DNA of 64,000 nucleotides from Pteria penguin. Taxonomy: Eukaryota; Mollusca; Bivalvia; Pterioida; Pteriidae. The stretch is taken from positions 26,058,534 through 26,122,533 of the forward strand of contig CM068587.1 of NCBI GenBank assembly GCA_035048485.1, in the 5' to 3' direction. The notes below the pieces were generated by a model. The model was not told where the DNA came from. It ran no database searches and saw only the letters and a list, made by a program, of their open reading frames with translations. The first letter of the stretch is position 1; the number at the start of each line of letters is the position of its first letter. Shown here piece by piece: positions 36,343 through 46,672 of the stretch. Position numbers and translations under genes: made by a program.

Positions 36343-37695
36343 TCATTTCATATATTTCTCTGCAACACCACACAGAGGATAAACATTTAACATTTTCCGA
36401 ATTCCATCTTCCCAAACAATAACTGGGGCCATATTGTCTTTGTCATGTAACTTTGGTCCGCTACAAGGGAGATCATACCATTTCGCAAACGGTCCAAGTA
36501 CTACACAGTCTTCATATCCTCCATGATCATTTGGTTGTTCTGGATCCCAATTATTGTAGCTGCCGAGAACGTTATTCCAATATATATCTCTACCTTGTGG
36601 GTTACTTGCATTTATCCAGTGAGGATGGCCCTTTTCTGAAATTATGGACTTAATAAAATCGTTCCATTCTTTGGAGTGTATCTCCGCAAGATCAGCATGT
36701 GGATGGAACCGTTTGCATCGTTGACGAGCCATTGGTTGACTATCGAAGTGACCAACTCTTGGATAGTATATGGAATCTTTTAACGAAAAAATACAATATC
36801 CCTCTGAATAGGGTGGAAAATCGCCGCACTTGTATACTAATCTAGACGTTTTACTTGGTTTGATTTCTCCTCGTGCGGTAGATCTGTGTATTAATCTTAA
36901 ACCCGAAACATCAGCATTCAACTGAGAGCCAGGCCCTGCTAAATGAGCAACTGCATGGTTATGAACTATTAACAGATCACCAGGTTCATAATTCATCGCA
37001 TAAATTAGATTAGAAGCGAGAATTTTTGCCTCTAGTAAATCTTTGATGAACTGGGTCTCGTCTGCCGTAAGGACTTTCTTCTCGTTAGAGCCATCGTCTT
37101 GCATATACAATCCTGAAAGTGTACCAAGAGCTAAGAAGATGGTATCTTCGTTTCTGTAAGGGTTTTTGTATAACAATGGATGGACAATTGAGGAATTAAA
37201 TCCACTCACAAAGTATATTGTTTCTAGGTAGTTTCGTTCCTCAGTCGATAGCATGTCAACAAGTTCTTTCAAAGGTACAACTAATGTAGGACCGTTTCTG
37301 CTAGCGTTGACACAGTAGATAAAAGTGAACATGTGTGGTTGATCGACTGTATTACCATCAACATGCCATCCCTCTACTCCGTTTCCCCTCAAACCAAGAG
37401 ACGGATCATTTGAAAACACTGCTACTCGAGAGTCAAAAACTTTCTTTTGCTTCTCTCTGTTCGGTGATTCTGTTTCTTCGTACGCCGTTCCAAAAAGATT
37501 CGTTATTCTTACTTGTTCTCGCATTGGTATATCCTGGTTTTTGAAAACAAGAAATCTGTGCATAAAAGCCTCCTCTTTGATTTGATCAGCGCATTTTTTA
37601 TCTAAATCAGCAAGTTGTTTTCCGCTTATTTCAGCACCCACTACATCTGTCAATGGGATAACGTCGTAGTCACAGGGTGTTTGTGATTTGAAAAC
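36343..37695 (-). CDS. Secreted TauD/TfdA dioxygenase–C-type lectin fusion, exon 2
   Basis: This exon carries 450 residues, nearly all of a predicted 490-residue protein completed by exon 1 at 40943-41062. An N-terminal TauD/TfdA-type Fe(II)/2-oxoglutarate dioxygenase domain shows the metal-binding HxD in GVEGWHVDGNT (full-length His151, Asp153), a distal His in NHAVAHLAGP (about 291), and a C-terminal RLIHRSTARG arginine segment expected to bind 2-oxoglutarate. A long-form C-type lectin-like domain follows: YKCGDFPPYSEGYC, C near 367, AEIHSKEWNDFI, HWINAS, QPND in the loop where EPN/QPD determines sugar binding, EDCV, KWYDLPC and a last CG. Six Cys fit the long form. The start is a splice acceptor (CTTGTAG) at 37696; an in-frame stop TAG lies in the acceptor, so the exon cannot extend further. 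The in-frame TTG at 37653 is an internal Leu codon. Substrate unknown. Confidence 0.85.
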   Translation of the reverse strand, partial: VFKSQTPCDYDVIPLTDVVGAEISGKQLADLDKKCADQIKEEAFMHRFLVFKNQDIPMREQVRITNLFGTAYEETESPNREKQKKVFDSRVAVFSNDPSLGLRGNGVEGWHVDGNTVDQPHMFTFIYCVNASRNGPTLVVPLKELVDMLSTEERNYLETIYFVSGFNSSIVHPLLYKNPYRNEDTIFLALGTLSGLYMQDDGSNEKKVLTADETQFIKDLLEAKILASNLIYAMNYEPGDLLIVHNHAVAHLAGPGSQLNADVSGLRLIHRSTARGEIKPSKTSRLVYKCGDFPPYSEGYCIFSLKDSIYYPRVGHFDSQPMARQRCKRFHPHADLAEIHSKEWNDFIKSIISEKGHPHWINASNPQGRDIYWNNVLGSYNNWDPEQPNDHGGYEDCVVLGPFAKWYDLPCSGPKLHDKDNMAPVIVWEDGIRKMLNVYPLCGVAEKYMK

Positions 37696-38359
37696 CTACA
37701 AGATATTCATATAACATGTTAATTTATGTTAATCTATCCTGATTCAAGTTTAAATGGTGCATTATGAGAAATTCTCATGTGTTTTGAAAGTAGGAAGTTG
37801 TTTTTGTCTTTACTTTTATTTCAATTTCATATAACTGGTTTTTTGAAAATAAAAAAACCAGTAAGAGCATCAGCAATTTGCTTTCTGAATTTAAGTCAAT
37901 GAAAGGGCTCAAAAGATAAAACAGAAGACATCTGACAAAGCTGTATAATACAAATAACCAAGGACATGCACACAAAAAATATACTTGAAGAATATACACG
38001 GAAAACATTTCAAAATTATTCAATTGTGCTGCGGTTATGATACCGACTTCAATACAGCACGGTCAATTAAAGTAAGCGTCACTCAATTGGTGTTGTTAAC
38101 CGGTTTATGGGAACCCATCTCCCCACTCACTGCAAAAGCAGCACAATCAAAGGACACCCATTTAAAAAAATATAAATAATTCCCCATATAGAGAACAAGA
38201 ATCAACAGGTTTCTCAAGACGAGAGGTCATAAACATTTTATGACACACGAAACGTTTATATATTGCTATCAAAAATATGTAAGGCGACATCAACATAAGT
38301 AAACCGTGCTCTGCCCGTCTGTAAGCAAGCTCAGATCCTTGATCAATAGGAGTCCCGAC

Positions 38360-38457
38360 TAGCAATTAGAGGGGACGAGGATCAGGACCTTGTCTCCTGA
38401 AAAGTTGTTGCAGGACTTTTGCGACGGGTGTTTCATGCAACCAGGGGACGCTTAGCG
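38360..38457 (+). repeat. Penelope-type 3' tail fragment, intronic
   Basis: GTTGCAGGACTTTTGCGACG, GGTGTTTCATGCAACCAGGG and GACGCTTA match the tail family. It stops abruptly at about 38457 where RT copy D begins in the opposite orientation. Confidence 0.75.
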
Positions 38458-38479
38458 AAGTTTTTCGAAGTTTATGATG

Positions 38480-39470
38480 TGTATAACTCTAAGTAAGAAA
38501 TTTCAAAGTAATCTGAGATTTTTTTGCGTGAAAATCCAAAAACGTCACTGCATTCTCTAGCGAACCGAACCAACTGACCAATATAAATACCATAAGATGA
38601 GAGTCCTGGGACATCACCATCTAGATAAGGGAAATTTACAATAAGAAATCCAAAGTTGTCACGTTCATCACATATCTTGGTATGGATATTGTTGTTAACA
38701 ATTCAAATTTTTAAGTCCAAAAAGGTGTTTCCTGGTTGGAAGTACCGGCTTTGTTTAATTGAAGTTCAGATGGATAAATGTCAGAAATATGGTTTTTAAA
38801 CACTATTAACTAAAATATCATCAAGATATCTAGAGATGTCATTGAACTTATCAATAAGGTCGAAACGTTTAGAGGTTTCAAGAGAATGCATAAAGCCTCT
38901 CTCATAACAGTATGAAAATGGATCTGCTATAAGTGGAGCTAAGTTAGTACCAATAGGAATTCCAATAATCTGTTGATAAGTCTTGCCATTAAATAGTACA
39001 TAAATATTATCCATCAAAACTGTGAAGGTATTACAAAACTCAGCACAGGTCCAATATTTATAATCATCATACTGCTTGTTAGAGAAAATTCCAGATGTAC
39101 CTGAAGTACCGATATATGATTTAGATTTTTAGTTGAACACCAGCGTATTTATTATTGGTATTTATTAAGTCATGAGGTAGAGGGGTATATAGTGTCAAAA
39201 AATCAAAATTAGAAACGTTATTTGCCTCAAAATTTCTCAAACGGAATATTTCAATGACTTCGTTTGAATTTTGATAGACCAAATGTAATTGACATTACTA
39301 TTGCTAAAACACTACTTGATAACATGGTCTTTAACTGCAGTAAAAGCGGAGGAAATATTTCATGATAAGAAAGCTGTAAGAAAGTGGTAGAGCAATGAAT
39401 AAAATTTAATATACAACGTGATTTATGTGGATTTTTGTGTAATTTGGGATGCCAATACATTGTCCGAAGA
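38480..39470 (-). pseudogene. Penelope-like reverse transcriptase (copy D), intronic
   Basis: This is a fragmented RT of a slightly different lineage. On the minus strand it reads YWHPKLHKNPHKSR (39400s), then a degraded stretch, then YQQIIGIPIGTNLAPLIADP, FDLIDKFNDISRYLDDIL with the catalytic DD (38820-38960), and below 38790 a KICDERDNFGF- and GDVPGLSSYGIYIGQLVRF-like segment. Several frameshifts and a Ser-Tyr change in the motif after ADP show decay. It is antisense to nothing and lies in the same orientation as the host gene's intron. Confidence 0.75.
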
Positions 39471-39544
39471 TAGTTTTTATCAAACTAAAAAGTTAACAAA
39501 AATGAACAAAATATCTTATGTAAACTTAAATATCTCCGTTACAC

Positions 39545-39835
39545 TATTACCACTTCTGGAAAGCTTCAACTCGAAGCTTATGCCAGTGGGTTCCTCTGGA
39601 CAACCAAGTGACCTCTTCTAGAGGAGACATCCGATCTACTATTGCAGAAACACCCTGACTACAGGCCAACCGCCTGCCCATATATAGAGGATGATTAGGA
39701 GACCGATCACTCAGAGTTACTACACGCTGCAACCAAATGTAACGTGTTGGCGGGTCACCCATACAAGTACTGCCCACACACGGCGTTTCTTACCTTGCAA
39801 CAACGTTGGTCGAGGATAACTACATCGCTAGAAAA
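39545..39835 (-). repeat. Possible 5S rRNA-derived SINE, intronic
   Basis: On the minus strand a stretch near 39800-39745 reads AAGGTAAGAAACGCCG and GGGCAGTACTTGTATGGGTG then ACCCGCC. This parallels the internal promoter half of eukaryotic 5S rRNA genes (…AGTACTTGGATGGGTGACCGCC in 5S). The 5' half of 5S is not convincing. Downstream sequence continues to about 39545 without similarity to 5S, as in SINE3-type elements. It is not a functional 5S gene. Confidence 0.45.
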
Positions 39836-40589
39836 GCTAACTTTATTGTGAAATTTGCATTATTTCGGATTTCCTCTGTCGCGCATGTAAATATTGCACG
39901 TTCATAACCATTTATTGAAATGCTTACTTACCTGTTCGTGATTGTTCTATTTGCAGACAAAATAGATATTTCATTCTAAGCTTACCCTAATTCGCCATTA
40001 AATAATTTTTTGTTCTGCAACCTTTATGTTTTTGTATATATCCTGTGTTTCACTTTTTCCGTAATTGTATTCATCATTTGGTTGCAAAATGGAAATGGAA
40101 AAGTTACAGGTAGTGACGTCGGGTACTACAAAAACCGCTGACCTTTCAAGTCGGGGAGTCGCCAGCCAGGACAAGGGACAAGGGGATAATTTCTCCTGTC
40201 GTCGTATACAGGCCAATTTGCCTGGTGCAGTTTCATAGTTGTAATTGTATTATAAACACAGTAATTATAATTTATAGGTATAGGTAAAGTAATTGTAGGA
40301 ATATTGCGAGAAGCGTAATGCTTCCGTAGGATATGCGAAATGCTTTAAACATTCCCTGAAAGTTACATGCTGACTAACGGGGGCACTTGGAATCTTTTTA
40401 TGGGTCTTGCATAAAATTTTCAGAAGAGATAAGATCCTGAACGTCGTCCTGACTGAATGCTAGTGGGGACTCCTATATTTCAGTGACCTTATCTCGCGTT
40501 CAGCGGAACTGTTTTACTTAACAACCTTCTCCATAAACGTTTCCTCGGGCCTAAGGCAAATGAAGACGATCGTATGCATGTAATGGAGA

Positions 40590-40620
40590 ATATGGTTTAC
40601 CCTTCGGTACTTCTTAATTT
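40590..40620 (+). repeat. Penelope-type tail terminus fragment
   Basis: GTTTACCCTTCGGTACTTCT matches the terminal phrase of the tails at 32970-32990 and 42490-42510. Confidence 0.5.
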
Positions 40621-40942
40621 TTCACTTTGGAGTTCCCGGGGCGTAACGCCATACTTTACAAATGATCCCATATTATAGGGGAACATCGCGTTACCGTTGA
40701 AGACAAAAAATATGAAATACCTGGTATTACTACAACAGTGATTAAAACCACCGCCCATGGGGGAACAATATTGTGTAAGACAATGTTGTGTACGACAATT
40801 TTGTGTACGAAGTGCTGTGAGGATTTTATACAACCTATGTACAATTGACAGGGCAATTTGTTCTGTGCAATTAGAAAAAAATGTCTAATTTTCAAACCTG
40901 ATGGCAAGTTTTCAATCTATGTGATTATTAATAGCATATTAC

Positions 40943-41062
40943 CTTACAATCGTCACCAGTCTTTGTACATGTTTCATCGTCTGTTTTTAATCCATTTATA
41001 AAGCAAATGAACACAAAGATGATACATGTTTTCAAGAAATACATGATGATCACAATCGGCAT
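40943..41062 (-). CDS. Dioxygenase–lectin gene, exon 1 (signal peptide)
   Basis: The exon has 40 codons from ATG at 41062-41060. The peptide begins MPIVIIMYFLKTCIIFVF, continues ICFINGLK and ends in a short acidic/Cys segment (DDETCTKTGDDCK). This is a classic secretory signal: short N-region with Lys, hydrophobic core, and likely cleavage near NG|LK. A second in-frame Met at codon 7 could equally be the start. The last codon AAG is followed by GTAATA, a good donor, and phase 0 joins directly to GTT TTC AAA of exon 2, keeping the frame. The linkage is inferred from matching phase, strand, spacing and the need for a start; RNA evidence is not available to me. A TATA-like TTATATAC lies about 40 bases upstream. 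Confidence 0.7.
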
Positions 41063-41619
41063 CTGCTGTTCATAAATCTGCGTATATAACCTTGGAACAT
41101 ATCCCAGTCGGCAATTGCATAATAAAACATCAGAATCAGTGATGACACCGTTTTATATTGTGGTAATCAGTAGCTGCTTGACGACTGAAACACACTGTTA
41201 TCTGAAGCATATCTTGCTAAATAAATATGCCGTCGCCCATCATAACGTGCAGGTATATTATCATCACATTATCAATCGCATACAAATACTTAATGTTGTA
41301 CTATATAATATACAAGTCATTTTGTTATAATGTTGCCGGGTCCAAAATGTTCTTCTACCGATCTGAAAAATGACGTACATGTGTATATCACTTCACTGCA
41401 AACATATGCGACAGATAGAGCATGCTAATAGAAGACGTTCACTCTTTCAAGACACCTTATCTCATTCTATTTTTAGAATTTTAACTGGACTTATCAATTT
41501 CAATATCTCTATATAGTAAAGTCAATATGAATACCTATATATATTTCTACTAAGTGAAAAAGACACTAAGACATCCGATAAATATCAAAACATTATACGT
41601 GTAAAGAATAAGTGCACTT

Positions 41620-41690
41620 TTACAAGCATTCTGATAACTTGTGTCTCTTTGGTGGTGCTCGAGGCCGAAACTTAAAATCGAAATATAACT
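41620..41690 (-). repeat. Dispersed repeat, inverted copy
   Basis: AACTTGTGTCTCTTTGGTGG followed by TGCTCGAGGCCGAAA is the inverse-family sequence also seen at 27030-27075. It directly precedes RT copy E. Confidence 0.55.
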
Positions 41691-41699
41691 TTTCACACT

Positions 41700-42229
41700 T
41701 TTGAAGCGGCGATCTTTTTTCGCTCCACTGGTTCAGTTTAATTTTACGTATAGATATATACACGACGTATTGTCAATCAATACTCCTAACTTTAAGGATT
41801 ACATACATGAAATCTATCCCCATGAACTTGAGATAAAAGAGACAACCGAGAGCAATAATTCGGCTTCGTATCTGGATATATTTTAAACTTTCGACAGTAA
41901 TGGTCAATTGGACACCTCTCTGTATGACAAACGTGACGAATTTAACTTCCAAAATAACTAACTTTCCGTTTCTTTGCAGCAATATCCCGTCCTCACCTGC
42001 CTATGGAGTTTTTATATCTCAACTTATAAGGTACGCAAGAGCCTGTTCTCTATACGACTGTTTTATTCCAAGGGCCAAACGACTGGCCACCAAGTTTCTC
42101 CTGCAGGGATATGTTAAAGGACGTCTGAAATCGTCACTGAGGAAGTTCTACGGTCGCTATGGGGATCTTGTACAAAAATATGATGTGCCTCTTTCTAGAA
42201 TGATTGATAATATTCTGGAATGCGACTAA
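41700..42229 (+). pseudogene. Penelope-like reverse transcriptase (copy E), catalytic Asp lost
   Basis: FNFTYRYIHDVLSINTPNF at about 41730-41790 shows His replacing the first Asp of the catalytic pair. After SASYLDIF a stop and frameshift at about 41885-41945 break the ORF. The C-terminal 109 residues then run on in one frame: SPAYGVFISQLIRYARA, LLQGYVKGRLKSSL and RKFYGRYGDLVQKY, to a stop at 42229. It is 5'-truncated, lacking the GTNCAP region, and is inactive on three counts. The tail follows downstream. Confidence 0.8.
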
Positions 42230-42329
42230 ATGACCTGTTCAGTGAACACCAAATATGACTTTGTATACCAGTTTTGTACGTTCGTATGTACAATTAGGGA
42301 ACCAAAACTCTTGATTTTGAAATGTTTCT

Positions 42330-42515
42330 TAAGAACTGCTGTGTCGGGTGATGCATGCAAACAGGAGACGCTTACTCTTCTCGGGCACCTGGTCTCACCT
42401 CGGAATTTTTCAGTATTTCGGGGTTCACAACAGTTTCTTTTTGAAACTTACATGATTTTGTATCTGCCCTTGGACTTTGATAATGATTAACGTTTTGGTA
42501 CTTCTTCGATATTGA
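42330..42515 (+). repeat. 3' tail of Penelope-like copy E
   Basis: TGTCGGGTGATGCATGCAAA, GAGACGCTTACTCTTCTCGG, GCACCTGGTCTCACCTCGG and a terminal GTTTTGGTACTTCTTCGAT follow copy E in the same orientation. Confidence 0.8.
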
Positions 42516-42647
42516 TTGAGAAATTTGGGGTAGCTCAGAACTGCCTAGTTGTTACATTTTCATACATTACTGCAGTTGCAAATATTTACTTGAATTTCAA
42601 TCTAAGGATATATGGCACCTTACATACTCATGGGCACTGACAACGAA

Positions 42648-44638
42648 TTTATAACTAGAGCTGTCCTAACGGGACAAATACCCCCGCGGCAAAAATGTTA
42701 AAAGATGCAATTATTTACTTGGTTGAAAAACGATTTCGATATTGATATTACTTTTAATAAAATTGACATTATCTTTGGTAAAAAATAATAGAAAAAAAAA
42801 CACAAACATTTGATCATCTGTCGATTTAAAAGGTATACATATATATATATAAGCTGAAGGAAAAAAATTATCCGAAAATTTGAAGGTGCAAAAATTTTCA
42901 TTCAAAATTATCCGAAAATTTATAAATTTATCCATCAAAGAAACATGAAAATTTATCATTTTAATAAAAAATGGGAACAATTTATAGGTTTAATCTGATA
43001 TTATTAAGATTCAATAATTACTTGTAACTACTATATAATCTTTTCGATGTACTTGGCAAAAACATTACTAAATAATATCATAAATATATTATTTATTATA
43101 AATATATGACTGAGTTAATAACGCATAGTAACATAGTTATTATTCACTTTAATATAATGAGTACACGTGTATTTAATACATGAATATAAGTATAACTATC
43201 AGTGTTTTTAGTTAATAATTGTTGATATGAAAACATATGTTGGTTGTATGCTTAAGATTCATGTATGTATTACGTAATTATGATTGAGTGAATGGAGTAT
43301 GTACGATACGATACAATTAGGACAAGCATTTTGGCGATGTGTGCACTGTGACCTCGACCTTGAAGATATGACCTTGGTTCAGGGTCATGAACAACAATTG
43401 TGTAAACGTTGGTCTCCCGCCTAAGTAGAAGGAAGAAGTTATGGCCCGGACAATTTTCATGGACAGACAGACAGACAGACACACCTATGGACAACACGCT
43501 GTGTACAATGTGATACACACCTTTGGATCATGGAAAACATGTGTGAAATATTATACAGACTCTACATAGCAGCAAGGAGCTATGAACCGTACAAGGATTT
43601 TGAAAATATGTGCACTGTGACCTTGACCTTCCAGATATGACCTAAGAAAAAGTCATGACAAACCCTTGGGTCATGAACAACAATTGTGTGAAATATTATC
43701 CATATCCAACCTGGAGGTAAGATGTTACGGCATGTACAATGATTTCGGCTGTCTGTGCACTGTGACCTTGAAGATATGACCATCGGTGGACGTCATGCCA
43801 CACCTTTGGACATGAACAAAACTTGTGTGAAATATTATCCAGATCCAACATAGCAATAAGGAGTTACGGCTTGACAAGAATTTTGACAACTGTGCACTTT
43901 GACCTTGACCCTGAAGATATGACTTTGAGTCAAGGTCTTGACAGACTTTTTGGTCATGGACAATAATCATGTGATATATTATCCAGGTACAATAAGGGGA
44001 CAAGATGTTATGGCCCGGACAAAAATTTGGCTGTGTGCACTGTGACCTTGAAGATATGACCATGGATCAAGGTCATGACACACCTTTGTGTCATGTACAA
44101 TAACTGCGTGAAATGTTATCCAGACCAAGTGTGTACTGACCTTTTCGATATGATCTTGAGTCAAGGTCATGACCACTACTTGGGTCATGGACAACAATTG
44201 TGTGAAGTATTATCCTGGATAATAACCCAACTTAGAAGTAAGAAGTTATGGCCCAGACAAGGATTTTTGCTATGTATGCACTGTGACAAAGCTTTTTACA
44301 ACTATGCACTTTGACCTTGACCTTGAAGATATGACCTTGGTTTAAGATCATGACACATCCTTGGATCATGGTCAAAATTTGCGTGAAATATCCAGATCCA
44401 GTAAAGGGAGAAGTTATGGCCCGGACAAAATGTTTTGCTATCTGAGCACTGTGATCTTGAAGATATGACCATGAGTCAAGGTCATGACACACCCTTGCGT
44501 CATGATCAACAATTGTGTGAAATATCCAGATCCGACAAGGGGGTAAGAAGTTAAGGCTCGGACAAATGTGAGCAGACTGACAGACAGAGAGCGTGATTCC
44601 TATATACCCCCAAACTGTTTGCGGGGGTGGTTATAATA
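42648..44638 (+). mobile_element. Tandem-core (pearl-like) element, 2 kb
   Basis: The left end is ATAACTAGAGCTGTCCTAAC followed by GGGACAAATACCCCC. The right end is GATTCCTATATACCCCCAAA with a CCCCC...GGGGG hairpin, ending in TTATAAT. From about 43330 to 44560 the interior is at least seven copies of a roughly 140-bp core: GTGCACTGTGACCTTGA, AGATATGACC, AAGGTCATGACACACC, TGTGTGAAATATTATCC, AGTTATGGCCCGGACA. A GACAGACAGAC run occurs near 43470. The layout (conserved ends, variable number of about 140-160-bp cores, no ORF) resembles the bivalve 'pearl' elements, which others have linked to Helitron-type mobilisation. That link is from knowledge, not from this sequence. Confidence 0.6.
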
Positions 44639-45337
44639 ATCATTAATGATGGGAATTAGATTGGGAAAGTTTCTGTACGTAAAGAAATAAGCAGCATATG
44701 AATACTTTGAGATTCCCTTTTTTGCAGAGTATTTGTACAAAAATGATAAATAGAGAGTAGAGTACTCTACAGAATGACAAGCCGAACACTGCGCACAAAC
44801 AGACCCCTTATGAAAACTTCGACAGATGAGAATTTAAGATTTCAAATACTGCGTACATTAATCCTATATAAATTGGAAGAGAACTATTAATAAAAAGAAA
44901 TTTCAAGCTTATTTTCAGCCCAGACGAATTCCAAATTCATAGATTCAGATTTGTCAATTCTATGATCGATGAAAATCAAAACTGAGCTGATGCTGACCTT
45001 CAACGCTTTGCATCTAACTATGTATACAAAGTTCTATGCAGAAAGAGAATCATGAAAGTCAAATTTAGGGTCATTTGAAATTTGCAGGAAACACGAGAAA
45101 ATCTGTAAGATTTAAGAAATTTTAAAGGTAAAACCATACATGTGGAGTGAAAATTGAAATGCCAGACCAGATGTGTCAATTTAATTATAAGAGAAAGTTA
45201 CTAACGTTACATCTAGGAAATTCATTCAGATGTTTAAGATTTACACTATATGATAAAATGTTCTTTTATAGCAGTTAGAGCAGACGTATTATGTTTCGAT
45301 AATACCGTGGAAGAGCAGTGGTTAGAATTAGAAATTT
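44639..45337. other. AT-rich spacer, nothing recognised
   Basis: No gene or recognisable repeat was found in this stretch. Confidence 0.4.
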
Positions 45338-45541
45338 CTATTTATATTTATATGGACTTTTATGTAGTTTTGGGAGCCAACCCATGGTTGGTAGATCAGA
45401 TTTATCAGTTTTAATTTTGAAGTCGGACATGGTCATGAGGTGATCGTGCAAGGTGCTGTCTTTTAAGGTAGGGTTTTCCAGATATGTATGAGTGGAGTTT
45501 AATTCGTTAATGAGAAAACATAAAATTCTCATTTTATCCAT
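45338..45541 (-). pseudogene. Penelope-like RT fragment (copy F), N-terminal palm
   Basis: The frame encodes TDKSDLPTMGWLPKLHKSPY, the conserved LPTMYWLPKLHK-type block that precedes the catalytic half in the other copies. Nothing of the catalytic half follows. It is a short remnant. Confidence 0.65.
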
Positions 45542-46394
45542 GAAGGATATCGATGAGCTTTTCTTTCACATAATAAAGTGTATGACCAGGTATACTGTTA
45601 GATACAATTTCTATCTTTCTTCCACATACATTATAACTTGAATTATTTGAACATTAGCTGAAAGTGAATTTTGTTCATCTTAAGAGTTCATTGTTTGTGG
45701 TGCATTCATAATGACTCAGACCTCCCCAGACGAATCACCCAGAATACACGCTGCAGTTGCATGCAGTGATGGAAACACAACACAGCACCTGATAAAGACG
45801 GATGTTTCAATATTAATATTATAAAATCAACATTCACTTCTATGACACATATTGATTCAATCCTATATCTACCATCCCAGAAGAGGTAAATAGTATCCCT
45901 TTGTTTCTACACATACATGCCATTGTACAGGAGCAACCTTAGTGTAGATCTAATTCTTATGTTTTATCGAACTGTTAGTGAAACACTTTAAAATGTGAGG
46001 AAAATGCCATGACTTTATAATGAGAATAAAGTCAATGACAACAATACAGAAATCAGTATTTAAATTGATAAATACACTGATTATACCTGTAGTTAATATG
46101 AAAGCACATGTACTTGTCTTTTAACTTTCATATGCAGTAAAAATGTTACCCTTTCTGTATTTACATTACCTCTCTCTATTTAAGACAGACTCTGAAGAGA
46201 TGTTGTATGTACAGTCCTTACATAACTTTATGTTAACGTCGCGTTAACATAACTTTCGCTTTTCATGTGCGCTCAGTACTGCTGAGCACATGCGTTTGCG
46301 TAAACGCAGATATCCACGTGAGACCGCCTGTACACGCTTGACAGCCACGTTCGCTTGCTTAATGACTTCAAGTTAATATTTTACATGAAGGATA
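45542..46394. other. Spacer, nothing recognised
   Basis: No gene is seen. A short direct TTAACGTCGCGTTAAC palindrome lies near 46232-46248. Confidence 0.35.
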
Positions 46395-46672
46395 TCAAGG
46401 ATTGATTGATTTTTGTTTTACGTCACACCACAAATATTTCACGTATATGGTGACGGCATCTGCCTGATGCGGGGCATACAAATTTTGACCTTTGCAACGG
46501 ACCCACCCGAAGCAGTGAGGTATCTTTAACGTGCCATGCATACCACGACACGGGGTCTCGGTTTTTACTGTCTCATCCGAAGGACATGACACCGGCATGA
46601 CCAGAGCGGGACTCGAACCCTGGCCTCCCGATCAGGAGCCCGACGCGATACCACTAGGCCACGCCGGTGTAA
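46395..46672 (-). repeat. tRNA-derived SINE
   Basis: On the minus strand the head reads GTGGCCTAGTGGTATCGCG (A box, TGGCCTAGTGG) and GGGTTCGAGTCCCGC (B box), with tRNA-like spacing. A body follows with GTCATGTCCTTCGGATGAGA, GGCACGTTAAAGATACCTC and CGTGAAATATTTGTGG. It ends in GACGTAAAACAAAAATCAAT and an AATC-rich tail. A second, headless copy lies at 57620-57811. It is a Pol III-type SINE; copies elsewhere would be mobilised by a partner LINE not seen here. Confidence 0.8.

Larger units (their letters stand above)
37696..40942 (-). other. Intron of the dioxygenase-lectin gene
   Basis: The intron is about 3.25 kb and phase 0. The donor is AAG|GTAATA at 40943/40942 and the acceptor TTGTAG|G at 37696/37695, as read on the minus strand. 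It carries a Penelope-type tail fragment, an RT fragment, a 5S-like SINE and a tail-end fragment. The remaining sequence holds no visible exon. Confidence 0.7.

Noticed and set aside
37651..37653. Start of the dioxygenase-lectin gene here
   Set aside because: The codon is TTG (Leu) and the frame stays open upstream to a splice acceptor; a signal-peptide exon provides the start.
39745..39800. 5S rRNA gene
   Set aside because: Only the 3' half resembles 5S, with substitutions in the internal promoter; the 5' half is absent.
43330..44560. CRISPR-like array
   Set aside because: The units are about 140 bases, diverged and without short identical repeats separated by unique spacers; the context is eukaryotic.
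46605..46672. Functional tRNA gene
   Set aside because: A and B boxes are present, but the sequence continues into a SINE body and tail, and a related body occurs at 57.7 kb.
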